Shown: positions 43,450-55,375, counted from the stretch's first letter. The stretch: 64,000 nt of DNA from Meconema thalassinum (GCA_946902985.2 OX336388.2:1506312545-1506376544), one strand, 5' to 3'. The notes: a model not told the origin generated them from the letters alone. Made by a program: numbers and translations.

Positions 43450-46400
43450 TGTCCCCGATAATCCGGATAGTAGGCTGTCAGATATCCGCCCCCTCAATCG
43501 GATTGCCAATAATCAATCGCACCGGCACAGCTACATCAATGAAAATGGCACTGACAGATACTACCGAGATTAGAGCACAGTAGTTAACATGAAATTATTG
43601 TGGAACACACCAAAATATACGGGGGTTCATACTTACCTTTTACTTACCTATTCAAATTTAATCTCGGGTCTGGGTTTTCAACTGGATCACTTAATAGTAT
43701 GCCCTCACAATAACCTCCACCACGATATTTAAAATGAACCAAGTCGAAACAAGAAAATTTAAACTGCACAATAATTTATTTCACATAAAGAAAAATATAA
43801 TTTAACAAAATTTAACAACAAAATATACGTGGCAATCAGAAGCCATTGTCAATGCATCCATGTCCTCCTGTAGGACTTGTAGACTCCACATACAAAAATT
43901 CAGCTTTCTCTAGCTCAAAAGAACGTAATAATAACAACAATGCACATTGGAATGGATAAGGGAGCTGGGACGAGACATAAAGCATTTGTTTCCTTGTTCA
44001 TGAACTTCACATTTTATTTATAACCGCAAGGCTGCTATGTAGATGACCTTGGCCACTATTATTCAGTTATCTGGCCACCTGCAATACACCCTGCACCGTG
44101 TCGCATGCTTGCTTCGTCAAATGGACGCACCTGTCCAGCCAATGTTAGCATATGCTAGTTACCTCAGAGCCTAGCTCCTTTTCAAAACACTTTAAATGTT
44201 CACATCTCAACTCAAATATTATCACGCAAATCTTTTAAATGCTCCGTTCAAATATCAATGGATTACTCTAATAATCCCAAATATTGTTTAATTGTATATT
44301 CCAATTGTTGAACTAGCGTTGTTTAGAGTATAATAACAAAACGCTTAATGTTTATAACAAAATGTTCATTAATTATTTATAACATTTTAAATTGTTTATA
44401 ACATTGTCAAACGACAATTGAAAAATTTATACACGCCTCTATTAATCCCGTTCATTTCAAATTATTATTAAAGATATTTACATAGTTATTTACATTATTT
44501 ATATTATTTATATTAGAAATACATTAAACCACACGTTAATCCGGTTGATAATTACTTAAATCGTGGTGATATAATCGACCAATGAAGGTTAGTTATATTT
44601 AAATTTTAGATTCAGGTTTAATAAGATTTAATAATTATTATTATTTGTGACGGTAACCTCCATTCAAAATCGTTATCTCAAATTATTTAAACACTCTTGT
44701 TAATTTTAACAGTAACTTCACATGAATAATTTTCAATGGACCTGAACAATACACTCAGCGGAAAAATACCTCGCTCAAAACGCACAAAATTGCACCAAAA
44801 TTGGCCCATAATTCATCATATATCTCATTATATATGGCATCAAAATCTTCCACAATACACACAAAAACCTCCACTTATAAATTCATCATCATCATCAATA
44901 TTACTGTGGGAACCTCCTTCACTTATTAAAGGGCATTATTCATCAGCGACTTTTACACGTCCACTGAACTAACGATTATACATCCATAGTTCCTCTTTAA
45001 AAATTCTTATATTCATCAATTGTATCGAAAACTGTTATTATATTTAACCTTCGTGGGTTTCATTCATGAATCGATATGAAGTAAAAATTTTCCAGTCACA
45101 AATAAATTTAATAGCAAATACGATTAGACACGCCTCCCTGGTCTATCAAAATTGAGATTAATATCATCAAAGTATCGCAGTATAAAAATACTATCTTCAA
45201 TCAAAGTTCATCTAAACTGCATAAATAGTCGAATAGAATACAATTAGACTGTGGACTGCCAACATTATTGTTCCAATCTAGAATTGAGAAAAACTCCTAT
45301 CAAATGTTCATTACTATAGTGTACTCAATAAATCGTACTCAAAGTTCATATTTCATAAAATTGTCTATAATGCAATGGTATTTCAGAATTGACGATAAAT
45401 GTCTATGTTGCAATCATGTTCATAAAACGACTAGTATTTCTAAGATCGTCGATAAAGTAGTAGATTTTAACGCTCTAAAATCTTTTCAATCATTCTTCTT
45501 TCTTGAGGATGACAGAAATTTGGTCAAAGTAATTTACTGAATAGAATTACTTTAATAAAATGACACGCTGTCTGAATTCAAATTTGCCATAGAAAATCGT
45601 TAACTTTATAGTCAAATCGTGACTACAAAAATATGCAAATTACTGAAAGAGTTTATAATATCAGTCTCAACTGATCCAAAATTATTTAAATATGCCAATG
45701 ATATAATAATGTCTCAATAAATCGTAGAAAAAGGCATAAATCAGCAAAGTGTACAGAGTACAGAAATATCAAGCAAGAATATGAGGCAAAATATATGAGA
45801 CAAATAATATGGGAAAAATGGTTGCTCAGATATCGCTAAATGGCTCAAATAAATCAAGAAACGTTCACGACTACCTTATCTGTTGATTGAAGTTCTAGAG
45901 GAAAATTTCCAAAGAAGACTGCTGTTGGATCCATTTCACCACCGTAAAGATGTGCTCCGACCTCGAACCTGGAACCTGCGCCCTCGGAGAATAGAACTGC
46001 TTCCTCCTCCGGAAATCGCACTGCTCCGTGTAGACGATAGACATCCTTCTGGCAAAACTCTTCTGTGTGAGCCGGGTCCACCCTGGCCTCTCTTGAAAGT
46101 TCCCTGAAGTTCTGGTAGAAATTCGCCATGAAGTTTATTGCAATTATTTCCGCAGAAATGTTCATAATTGTGGAGTATGAAGATATTTCCACTGCCATTT
46201 GATGTAATTCAGCGATGGATTACGATGCATGAGTGTAGTTGGATGTTCACTACATGCTCGCTTTTGTAGAATGACGATTAACGAAGCTCCATGCTGCTAT
46301 TTCACTCCATTGATGTATGTCCCAATTGCAATAAAGTTTTAGTCTTCCATCTCCACTTCCGTTATAATAATAGTCGAAAGTACTGCCAGATTATATAGTT

Positions 46401-47432
46401 CCATTGTAGAATGTAGCGTTGTATCACCAAATGTAATCTTCAGTATCACGGTTGCAATACATGAGTCAGCCGTAGCGTAGAATGTGGTATTATAAAAGTG
46501 CTTCTCAGGTGTCGAGAAAATCACTTTTGTCTGCAGTCTTAAAATGCGAATATCTTCCAAAGTATAATAGTGAAAATGTTCAACTTTCGTACACGCCTCA
46601 ATATTGTAATGCACAATTGAATTAGCATAAATGCAGTAGCTAACTCTTGATAGATAATCTTGTAGACTCGTTTATATGTGCGCTCCAACTTCGCCTAGTT
46701 TTAGTAACCGTAAAATTGCACTGCTGCACGCTCAGTGCTTGTTCGATGCTGTGGGCTCTACCACGCTTGCTAATGACGACTTGCTTCACTGAATAATATA
46801 TACTTGTTCTATCGCAATTAAGAACTCGAAGTCTGACAATATGAGAATGAGAAATGAGCCATGAGCCATGAGAACTTGAGAACTTGAGCCCTGAGACATG
46901 AGAACTTCCTCTCTGCTGTGCAAGGCCTTTTATCAACTTCTTAAGGGGCGTATCCATCCCTACCATAGCTTGTTCCTCCGTCATTGCTAGAAGTTCTAAC
47001 TTTGGCTATACTTGACGGATTTTCAAATTTCAAAAACTCATAATTAATTTCTTCAAAATTCCAAATCAATGCCATAACTGAAAATAGTTTTCCACAATTC
47101 TGCATGCCAAAAGTAATTAAATATGGTAATTTCAGTAATCTCCGTCTCCCTCCAAACTATCATTCATTGGTTCGAGCCTCTCCTCCAATAGCGTAACTTC
47201 TTCCTCAGCACAATTCCTTGCTTCCCTGCGACTGCGTCGTAAATCTCAGATCCTTCTCGAACAAAATCATGATGTCACCAAGAATCTCAGCTCATCCAGC
47301 CTACTAGCATGAAGTCTGCGTCATCCGTGCCTACGTCATGAACATACACGTCACAAATATGACAGCCATAACTTTATTCACATATGCCAATACAGCCACC
47401 GTGGTTTCAGTATAATTCAATTTACGGGGGCA
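43450..47432 (-). repeat. 3' LTR of the gag-only element
   Basis: AT-rich and 3,983 bp. It contains small frames on both strands (for example 114 codons at 45854-46198 and 91 codons at 46339-46614, reverse strand) that also stay open in the other LTR. They resemble nothing I know, and with about 1% divergence openness is weak evidence of coding. The outer end is CGGGGACA on the reverse strand. Confidence 0.92.
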
Positions 47433-47442
47433 TTCTCCCTTC
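47433..47442 (-). other. Polypurine tract of the gag-only element
   Basis: On the reverse strand GAAGGGAGAA lies directly before the TGCCCCCG start of the 3' LTR. Confidence 0.8.
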
Positions 47443-47743
47443 ACCACGTTTTAAAAACAGTTGCAAATTGTTTTAAACTCTGTTATAAATATCTGAATTC
47501 ACTTGAACACGAAATTGAATTATAATTCTACTCTTGTATGATATTTCCTCTATGTTCCTTAATCATAAGTCTCTTCTTCTCTGGGTTGTGTGTGGCTAAT
47601 GCATTCTCTCCTCTCTACTTTCTCTTCTGTCCTGTATTCCTGTTTTCCAAATTCTGCTGGCTTGTAGAAGGACCAGGATCGATCACTAAATCCTGTCTTT
47701 TCTTCTGGTTTTCAGCTTCCTTCTCTCGTAATTCCTTCAAATA

Positions 47744-49981
47744 CTACTGACTTTCTTTCTCTCTCTCTTGATACTTGTCCGGTGTCATAACCTGACCTTG
47801 AGAATTCTGATTCCGATTCTGGTACTGGTTATTTCTGTTGTAGTTCCTATTGTACCCATTGTTATTATAATACTTACCTCTTCCGTTATTATAGTTCCCT
47901 CTATTGTTATTCCAGCCTCGTCTTTGCTGATATGGACGGTAACCTTGTGATCCGTTGTTGCGAAAATAATTGTTCCTGTGAGGACCTACATTTTCAGTTT
48001 TCTCTTCAGCAGGCGTATCAGTTTGCTGAACTTGATCCATGTAGACTCTATTAATGTCTTTGAATTCGTGCCTCTGACGTTTTTGAACCAAATTTGGCAT
48101 TGGACTCGTGTAGTCAAGCCTTCTCAATAGTTCGTCCATACTGGTCAAATCCCTGATATTTGACGATATAATAAGCCTTCTCACCTCCACAGGTAGCATA
48201 CGTGAAATAGCATCTATCAACTTCTCTGTCGACAATGGGGGTTGTAAAAATCTCAAGCGCGATAACTGGCTCGTGAAGAAATCAGCGTACCGTGTTGGAA
48301 GAGTACCCGAATACTTCCTCGAGTATACCTCAGCTCTTAATGAATTTTGTGCTTCTATTGACCAGAATCGTTTTATCAGTGCCTCTGCAAATTCATCGAA
48401 ATTACTAAAAGTGTACCGAAATGCTCGGAACCACTCAAGGGGTCCTCCAGCTAGAAATCTTTCTACGATTCTCATTTCTCTTTCTCTAGGAATATGGGCT
48501 TCAATAAAATAGTCTTTCAGGTTTCTGATATACTCTATCGGTGTTAGACTATCTGTATTACTAAATTTCAGAGGCTTGTCCTCAAAGTTTCGGATGACTG
48601 TCACATTTCTTGGATATGAATCCATGTAATTCTTCCCACTATCACGATATTTCCATTCAGGTTCAATATTCCTATCCTCTTCTTCTTCCCGGAATCTGAA
48701 TATACGTTCCTCAGGACTAATATCTCTCTCTTCAGTAGCGAGGTTACATCTTCTCACGTAATTTCTATTATCTTCACAAGTCAACCCTTCTGGATCCTTA
48801 TCTGTGATTTCCGTGATGACTTTCCTAATCAACTCTTCTTTATACGTTTCCATCATGATAGCTTCTCCTAGTTTCAAATTCTGAAGTTTGCTCGTAGTTT
48901 CATTGACATCAGAGACAACCTTATGAATTTGTTCCTCTAACGCGGTTTTTAATGCTTGCACGTCCTGGCCTATTTGAGTTCTATCCTCTACCTGCTTTTC
49001 GGATAGCGAATCCATCCTTATACTCAAATCCTTTCTAATTTGAACTACCTCATTATTTATATCTACCTGTGTACTGGCTAGTTTTCGATCAATTCGCTCC
49101 TGAATCTGATTGACATGTTCCCCACTTGACCTGTTCCATTCATCTTTCCAAACCGTTACATTTGCAGTTAACATTTCAGCAATATCTACTTCAATGTCTT
49201 CCTTAAGTAAACGATTATGATCTAAGACTTGGGTCCTCATGACCTCTATATCATGTTTTAATCCAGCTAGTGAAGCTGTTGTCCTAACAGACTCGTCAAC
49301 CAATCTAGTTGTTAAAGCACTAATGTTACGAGTACAAAGCGTTTTTGAAGTTTCAATTTCTTCTCTAACCTTATTAACATCAGTTTGAACTTTGGCAATG
49401 TCTACAAAAACTGTATTAACTTCTATTTGTATGTTATTGATATCGCTTTGCATATCATTAACATCAGAATGAATATTATTTATGTCTACTTGAACGTTTG
49501 ACACATCGGTTCGAACATTTCTAATCTCTCTTTGAACTTCTTCTACCTTGTCTTGTACAGTAGCAACATCATTCCTAACAACGATTACTTCTGCTCTAGC
49601 ACATGAAATATCACCCCGGACATTAGCAACATCACGTTTCAACATATTAAGGTCCTTATGTACATTGGAAACATCAATCTTAACATCTAAGACATCTTTA
49701 TGGACATTGGATAAATCTACTTTAACATCTGAGACATCCTTGAGAATGTCAGTCACGGCATTCTGGATTCCCTGGGTACTGGTCTGTAAACGCGACACAT
49801 TATTTTCCAAGTTTGCAGAACTGGTCTGAAGAACTTTCATATTCTCCTCCATTCGACTAGTATTCCTAGCTTCCATCTCCCTCACACTTTCATTCAGCAT
49901 CTGCTTCATACTGTTATTCATGCTAGCTTTCAAACTGTTGGACATCTCCTCCAACATCTTTCTCATACTCTCATCTGCCAT
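47744..49981 (-). CDS. gag: Gag-like protein with heptad-repeat N-terminus
   Basis: 745 residues, intact, starting at ATG 49981 (MADESMRKML). Residues about 1-75 are polar and helical. Residues about 79-210 are nearly uninterrupted heptads of the form D/E-V/I-x-x-V/I-x-x, often paired into 14-residue blocks, predicting a long coiled coil; weaker heptads go on to about 370. Residues about 460-635 form the retrotransposon Gag core (LKFSNTDSLTPIEYIRNLKD, GGPLEWFRAF, FAEALIKRFW, RRLIISSNIRDLTS). Residues about 665-730 are Arg/Asn/Gly/Tyr-rich and replace the usual CCHC knuckles, probably for RNA binding. It likely forms particles packaging its own RNA. The stop is TAG at 47744-47746; the same phase stays open for 42 more codons. 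No pol follows. Confidence 0.88.
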   Translation of the reverse strand: MADESMRKMLEEMSNSLKASMNNSMKQMLNESVREMEARNTSRMEENMKVLQTSSANLENNVSRLQTSTQGIQNAVTDILKDVSDVKVDLSNVHKDVLDVKIDVSNVHKDLNMLKRDVANVRGDISCARAEVIVVRNDVATVQDKVEEVQREIRNVRTDVSNVQVDINNIHSDVNDMQSDINNIQIEVNTVFVDIAKVQTDVNKVREEIETSKTLCTRNISALTTRLVDESVRTTASLAGLKHDIEVMRTQVLDHNRLLKEDIEVDIAEMLTANVTVWKDEWNRSSGEHVNQIQERIDRKLASTQVDINNEVVQIRKDLSIRMDSLSEKQVEDRTQIGQDVQALKTALEEQIHKVVSDVNETTSKLQNLKLGEAIMMETYKEELIRKVITEITDKDPEGLTCEDNRNYVRRCNLATEERDISPEERIFRFREEEEDRNIEPEWKYRDSGKNYMDSYPRNVTVIRNFEDKPLKFSNTDSLTPIEYIRNLKDYFIEAHIPREREMRIVERFLAGGPLEWFRAFRYTFSNFDEFAEALIKRFWSIEAQNSLRAEVYSRKYSGTLPTRYADFFTSQLSRLRFLQPPLSTEKLIDAISRMLPVEVRRLIISSNIRDLTSMDELLRRLDYTSPMPNLVQKRQRHEFKDINRVYMDQVQQTDTPAEEKTENVGPHRNNYFRNNGSQGYRPYQQRRGWNNNRGNYNNGRGKYYNNNGYNRNYNRNNQYQNRNQNSQGQVMTPDKYQEREKESQ

Positions 49982-50532
49982 CTCAATAATATTTCAATAA
50001 TAGACTGCGTTAGGGACATACATCAAATAGAGCAAGATAACAACATCTGAGCAACATCTTTCACCATATATAAATTTGAGCAATTTTCTGTCTTAAATCT
50101 AACTTATAATTAGCTTATCACTAACTTCATAAACACCCCATGTTGAAATAAACTCAAGCACATGTACAAATTTCTTTGGTTCATTTTAAATATCCTAACA
50201 CAAATAATTTACATTTAAAATCCAAATAGTTTAATTTTATCTTTAATATGACTAAACATGTCATAAGCCGGTCAAATAAAATACGACTCCAGATCATAGG
50301 TGATTTTTTTCTAAGTTTCCAGCCTATTTAACCTCTCTCAGGTTGTATAAGATCTGATCTTTTCTGAGTGTAATTTTCCTAATACAACACAACATTTAAT
50401 CCCTATATAATCACACTCTCAAATTCTACAATTGGCCAAGACATCTAACAAAGAATCAACCTCTTTATTTGAGTCTTCCCAATCCCATTGACATCGATAA
50501 CTTGGTAATCCAATGTTATTCGAACACTCCAC
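49982..50532 (-). other. Leader of the gag-only element
   Basis: About 550 bp between the PBS region and the Gag start, AT-rich, with no frame worth naming. A packaging signal would be expected here but cannot be seen. Confidence 0.4.
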
Positions 50533-50620
50533 ACGTTGATTGCACCAATCCTACTGGCGTTCAACCTGGTAATCCAGTTTTGTCGAGCCCCACGAAATTG
50601 CGGTGCCAATCCTACTGGCG
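50533..50620 (-). other. Primer-binding region with a duplicated 18-bp motif
   Basis: On the reverse strand GAACGCCAGTAGGATTGG occurs twice (about 50605-50622 and 50536-50553). In each, the final TGG starts a candidate PBS: TGGCACCGCAATTTCG then TGGTGCAATCAACG. A PBS normally begins TGG (pairing with tRNA CCA). I cannot assign either to a particular tRNA. Confidence 0.45.
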
Positions 50621-53600
50621 TTCGATAATCAGGATAGTAGGCTGTCAGATATCCGCCCCCTCAATCGGATTGCCAATAATCAATCGCACCGGCACAGCTA
50701 CATCAATGAAAATGGCACTGACAGATACTACCGAGATTAGAGCACAGTAGTTAACATGAAATTATTGTGGAACACACCAAAATATACGGGGGTTCATACT
50801 TACCTTTTACTTACCTATTCAAATTTAATCTCGGGTCTGGGTTTTCAACTGGATCACTTAATAGTATGCCCTCACAATAACCTCCACCACGATATTTAAA
50901 ATGAACCAAGTCGAAACAAGAAAATTTAAACTGCACAATAATTTATTTCACATAAAGAAAAATATAATTTAACAAAATTTAACAACAAAATATACGTGGC
51001 AATCAGAAGCCATTGTCAATGCATCCATGTCCTCCTGTAGGACTTGTAGACTCCACATACAAAAATTCAGCTTTCTCTAGCTCAAAAGAACGTAATAATA
51101 ACAACAATGCACATTGGAATGGATAAGGGAGCTGGGACGAGACATAAAGCATTTGTTTCCTTGTTCATGAACTTCACATTTTATTTATAACCGCAAGGCT
51201 GCTATGTAGATGACCTTGGCCACTATTATTCAGTTATCTGGCCACCTGCAATACACCCTGCACCGTGTCGCATGCTTGCTTCGTCAAATGGACGCACCTG
51301 TCCAGCCAATGTTAGCATATGCTAGTTACCTCAGAGCCTAGCTCCTTTTCAAAACACTTTAAATGTCCACATCTCAACTCAAATATTATCACGCAAATCT
51401 TTTAAATGCTCCGTTCAAATATCAATGGATTACTCTAATAATCCCAAATATTGTTTAATTGTATATTCCAATTGTTGAACTAGCGTTGTTTAGAGTATAA
51501 TAACAAAACGCTTAATGTTTATAACAAAATGTTCATTAATTATTTATAACATTTTAAATTGTTTATAGCATTGTCAAACGACAATTGAAAAATGTATACA
51601 CGCCTCTATTAATCCCGTTCGTTTCAAGTTATTATTAAAGATATTTACATAGTTATTTACATTATTTATATTATTTATATTAGAAATACATTAAACCACA
51701 CGTTTATCCGGTTGATAATTACTTAAATCGTGGTGATATAATCGACCAATGAAGGTTAGTTATATTTAAATTTTAGATTCAGGTTTAATAAGATTTAATA
51801 ATTATTATTATTTGTGACGGTAACCTCCATTCAAAATCGTTATCTCAAATAATTTAAACACTCTTGTTAATTTTAACAGTAACTTCACATGAATAATTTT
51901 CAATGGACCTGAACAATACACTCAGCGGAAAAATACCTCGCTCAAAACGCACAAAATTGCACCAAAATTGGCCCATAATTCATCATATATCTCATTATAT
52001 ATGGCATCAAAATCTTCCACAATACACAAAAAAACCTCCACTTATAAATTCATCATCATCATCAATATTACTGTGGGAACCTCCTTCACTTATTAAAGGG
52101 CATTATTCATCAGCGACTTTTACACGTCCACTGAACTAACGATTATACATCCATAGTTCCTCTTTAAAAATTCTTATATTCATCAATTGTATCGAAAACT
52201 GTTATTATATTTAACCTTCGTGGGTTTCATTCATGAATCGATATGAAGTGAAAATTTTCCAGTCACAAATAAATTTAATAGCAAATACGATTAGACACGC
52301 CTCCCTGGTCTATCAAAATTGAGATTAATATCATCAAAGTATCGCAGTATAAAAATACTATCTTCAATCAAAGTTCATCTAAACTGCATAAATAGTCGAA
52401 TAGAATACAATTAGACTGTGGACTGCCAACATTATTGTTCCAATCTAGAATTGAGAAAAACTCCTATCAAATGTTCATTACTATAGTGTACTCAATAAAT
52501 CGTACTCAAAGTTCATATTTCATAAAATTGTCTATAATGCAATGGTATTTCAGAATTGACGATAAATGTCTATGTTGCAATCATGTTCATAAAACGACTA
52601 GTATTTCTAAGATCGTCGATAAAGTAGTAGATTTTAACGCTCTAAAATCTTTTAAATCATTCTTCTTTCTTGAGGATGACAGAAAATTGGTCAAAGTAAT
52701 TTACTGAATAGAATTACTTTAATAAAATGACACGCTGTCTGAATTCAAATTTGCCATAGAAAATCGTTAACTTTATAGTCAAATCGTGACTACAAAAATA
52801 TGCAAATTACTGAAAGAGTATATAATATCAGTCTCAACTGATCCAAAATTATTTAAATATGCCAATGATATAATAATGTCTCAATAAATCGTAGAAAAAG
52901 GCATAAATCAGCAAAGTGTACAGAGTACAGAAATATCAAGCAAGAATATGGGGCAAAATATATGAGACAAAAAATATGGGAAAAATGGTTGCTCAGATAT
53001 CGCTAAATGGCTCAAATAAATCAAGAAACGTTCACGACTACCTTATCTGTTGATTGAAGTTCTAGAGGAAAATTTCCAAAGAAGACTGCTGTTGGATCCA
53101 TTTCACCTCCGTAAAGATGTGCTCCGACCTCGAACCTGGACCCTGCGCCCTCGGAGAATAGAACTGCTTCCTCCTCCGGAAATCGCACTGCTCCGTGTAG
53201 ACGAAAGACATCCTTCTGGCAAAACTCTTCTGTGTGAGCCGGGTCCACCCTGGCCTCTCTTGAAAGTTCCCTGAAGTTCTGGTAGAAATTCGCCATGAAG
53301 TTGATTGCAATTATTTCCGCAGAAATGTTCATAACTGTGGAGTATGAAGATATTTCCACTGCCATTTGATGTAATTCAGCGATGGATTACGATGCATGAG
53401 TGTAGTTGGATGTTCACTACATGCTCGCTTTTGTAGAATGACGATTAACGAAGCTCCATGCTGCTATTTCACTCCATTGATGTATGTCCCAATTGCATTA
53501 AAGTTTTAGTCTTCCATCTCCACTTCCGTTATAATAATAGTCGAAAGTACTGCCAGATTATATAGTTCCATTGTAGAATGTAGCGTTGTATCACCAAATG

Positions 53601-54592
53601 TAATCTTCAGTATCACGGTTGCAATACATGTGTCAGCCGTAGCGTAGAATGTGGTATTATAAAAGTGATTCTCAGGTGTCGAGAAAATCACTTTTGTCTG
53701 CAGTCTTAAAATGCGAATATCTTCCAAAGTATAATAGTGAAAATGTTCAACTTTCGTACACGCCTCAATATTGTAATGCACAATTGAATTAGCATAAATG
53801 CAGTAGCTAACTCTTGATAGATAATCTTGTAGACTCGTTTATATGTGCGCTCCAACTTCGCCTAGTTTTAGTAACCGTAAAATTGCACTGCTGCACGCTC
53901 AGTGCTTGTTCGATGCTGTGGGCTCTACCACGCTTGCTAATGACGACTTGCTTCACTGAATAATATATACTTGTTCTATCGGAATTAAGAACTCGAAGTC
54001 TGACAATATGAGAATGAGAAATGAGCCATGAGAACTTGAGAACTTGAGTCCTGAGACATGAGAACTTCCTCTCTGCTGTGCAAGGCCTTTTATCAACTTC
54101 TTAAGGGGCGTATCCATCCCTACCATAGCTTGTTCCTCCGTCATTGCTAGAAGTTCTAACTTTGGCTATACTTGACGGATTTTCAAATTTCAAAAACTCA
54201 TAATTAACTTCTTCAAAATTCCAAATCAATGCCATAACTGAAAACAGTTTTCCACAATTCTGCATGCCAAAAGTAATTAAATATGGTAATTTCAGTAATC
54301 TCCGTCTCCCTCCAAACTATCATTCATTGGTTCGAGCCTCTCCTCCAATAGCGTAACTTCTTCCTCAGCACAATTCCTTGCTTCCCTGCGACTGCGTCGT
54401 AAATCTCAGATCCTTCTCGAACAAAATCATGATGTCACCAAGAATCTCAGCTCATCCAGCCTACTTGCATGAAGTCTGCGTCATCCGTGCCTACGTCATG
54501 AACATACACGTCACAACTATGACAGCCATAACTTTATTCACATATGCCAATACAGCCACCGTGGTCTCAGTATAATTCAATTTACGGGGGCA
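50616..54592 (-). repeat. 5' LTR of the gag-only element
   Basis: About 3,977 bp, starting TGCCCCCGTAAATTG on the reverse strand at 54592. It is nearly identical to the 3' LTR except for scattered substitutions and a 10-bp deletion near 54030. Its inner end (AACGCCA) does not match the outer end of the 3' LTR (GGGGACA) over the last eight bases. Confidence 0.9.
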
Positions 54593-54596
54593 GTAC

Positions 54597-55375
54597 TTGT
54601 CATCAACCTTAATAACATCCTGATACAGGGGAGAGTTCGTCTTGCTCAAAAATTAAGCCTGAAGATTCTTCACCTGCTTGGCATGTAGGTGTATAATATC
54701 AGTAAACGCGCGTCCACTTCTCTGGCGTGGCAAAGTCAGTCGTTCAACTGATGATTCGGGTGCAGACATCAGTGTTTCGTTAAGGTGGTGCGCGTCTTAA
54801 TAAGAATATTGTTAGGTCGGTCTGTGTCCATTTTACAATACCAAACGTGCAAGCCAGTACTGGAATGGCATAAGTTATGTATCGATGGCCTTGAAGATGT
54901 TCCATCCATTCAACTTGGATTTCAGAATCTTGTTGAGACGTTGATTGTACGTCGCTACTGTTTGTTCCTTAATGATCTTGTGATCAATTCTCTTTGACTG
55001 TTGTAAACCAAGATATTTGTAACTCTCAGTTTCTGCCATGGGCTGAATGAGACATCGATTTTTGAATATAAATCCTCGGGCTTCTAACTTTTCCTGTCGG
55101 AGAGTGAGAGTACGTCATTTATCCAACCCAAAGGACATACCGATATATGTAGAAAGGAAGCTATGATAACAATCAGATTATCTATATGCTTTTCAGAGGG
55201 TGTATATAATTTTATGTCATACATGTACATCAAATGGGAGAGATGATGGATTACTTTGTCAGAGTGTCTAATCGGAAAGCCACTCCGTGTCGCATTCAAT
55301 AACGATGATAATGGGTTCAACGCAAGGCAGAACAACAAAGGACTCAGACTGTCACCTTGAAAAATGCCTCTCTTG
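54597..55375 (-). pseudogene. Second R4/Dong element, RT half
   Basis: Reverse-strand reading gives RGIFQGDSLSPLLFCL, ALNPLSSLLN, a degenerate catalytic box LMYMYDIKLY (MDD in active copies), KYLGLQQSKRIDH, and a YAIPVL-CTFGIVKW block, with frame changes and stops. It then runs to the LTR element boundary at 54596. The 5' end is truncated directly at an (ATT)n run. It continues at 43445 after the inserted element. Confidence 0.78.

Larger units (their letters stand above)
43450..54592 (-). mobile_element. Gag-only LTR retrotransposon with about 4-kb LTRs
   Basis: Two direct repeats, 43450-47432 (3,983 bp) and 50616-54592 (about 3,977 bp), enclose 3.18 kb. On the reverse strand the outer ends read TGCCCCCG...CGGGGACA, an imperfect terminal inverted repeat. 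Flanks are CTAC (43446-43449) and GTAC (54593-54596), a 4-bp duplication with one mismatch. A purine tract precedes the 3' LTR and PBS candidates follow the 5' LTR. The only substantial internal frame is an intact 745-codon Gag; protease, RT, RNase H and integrase are absent. By eye I count about 30 substitutions and one 10-bp indel between the LTRs (about 99% identity), so insertion is recent. It must use enzymes supplied in trans. TR-GAG and LARD elements of plants are the nearest named layouts. Confidence 0.88.

Noticed and set aside
44736..45540. Forward frames of 78 and 90 codons in the giant LTR, repeated at 51903 and 52435
   Set aside because: Present twice only because the LTR is duplicated. 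AT-rich, no similarity, and the LTR pair is too young for openness to be informative.
46640..46984. 114-codon frame in the 3' LTR
   Set aside because: A 10-bp indel changes the frame in the 5' LTR copy (53953-54144), so it is not maintained.
49548..49829. 93-codon forward frame with regular Thr/Ser/Leu repeats
   Set aside because: Antisense of the heptad region of Gag.
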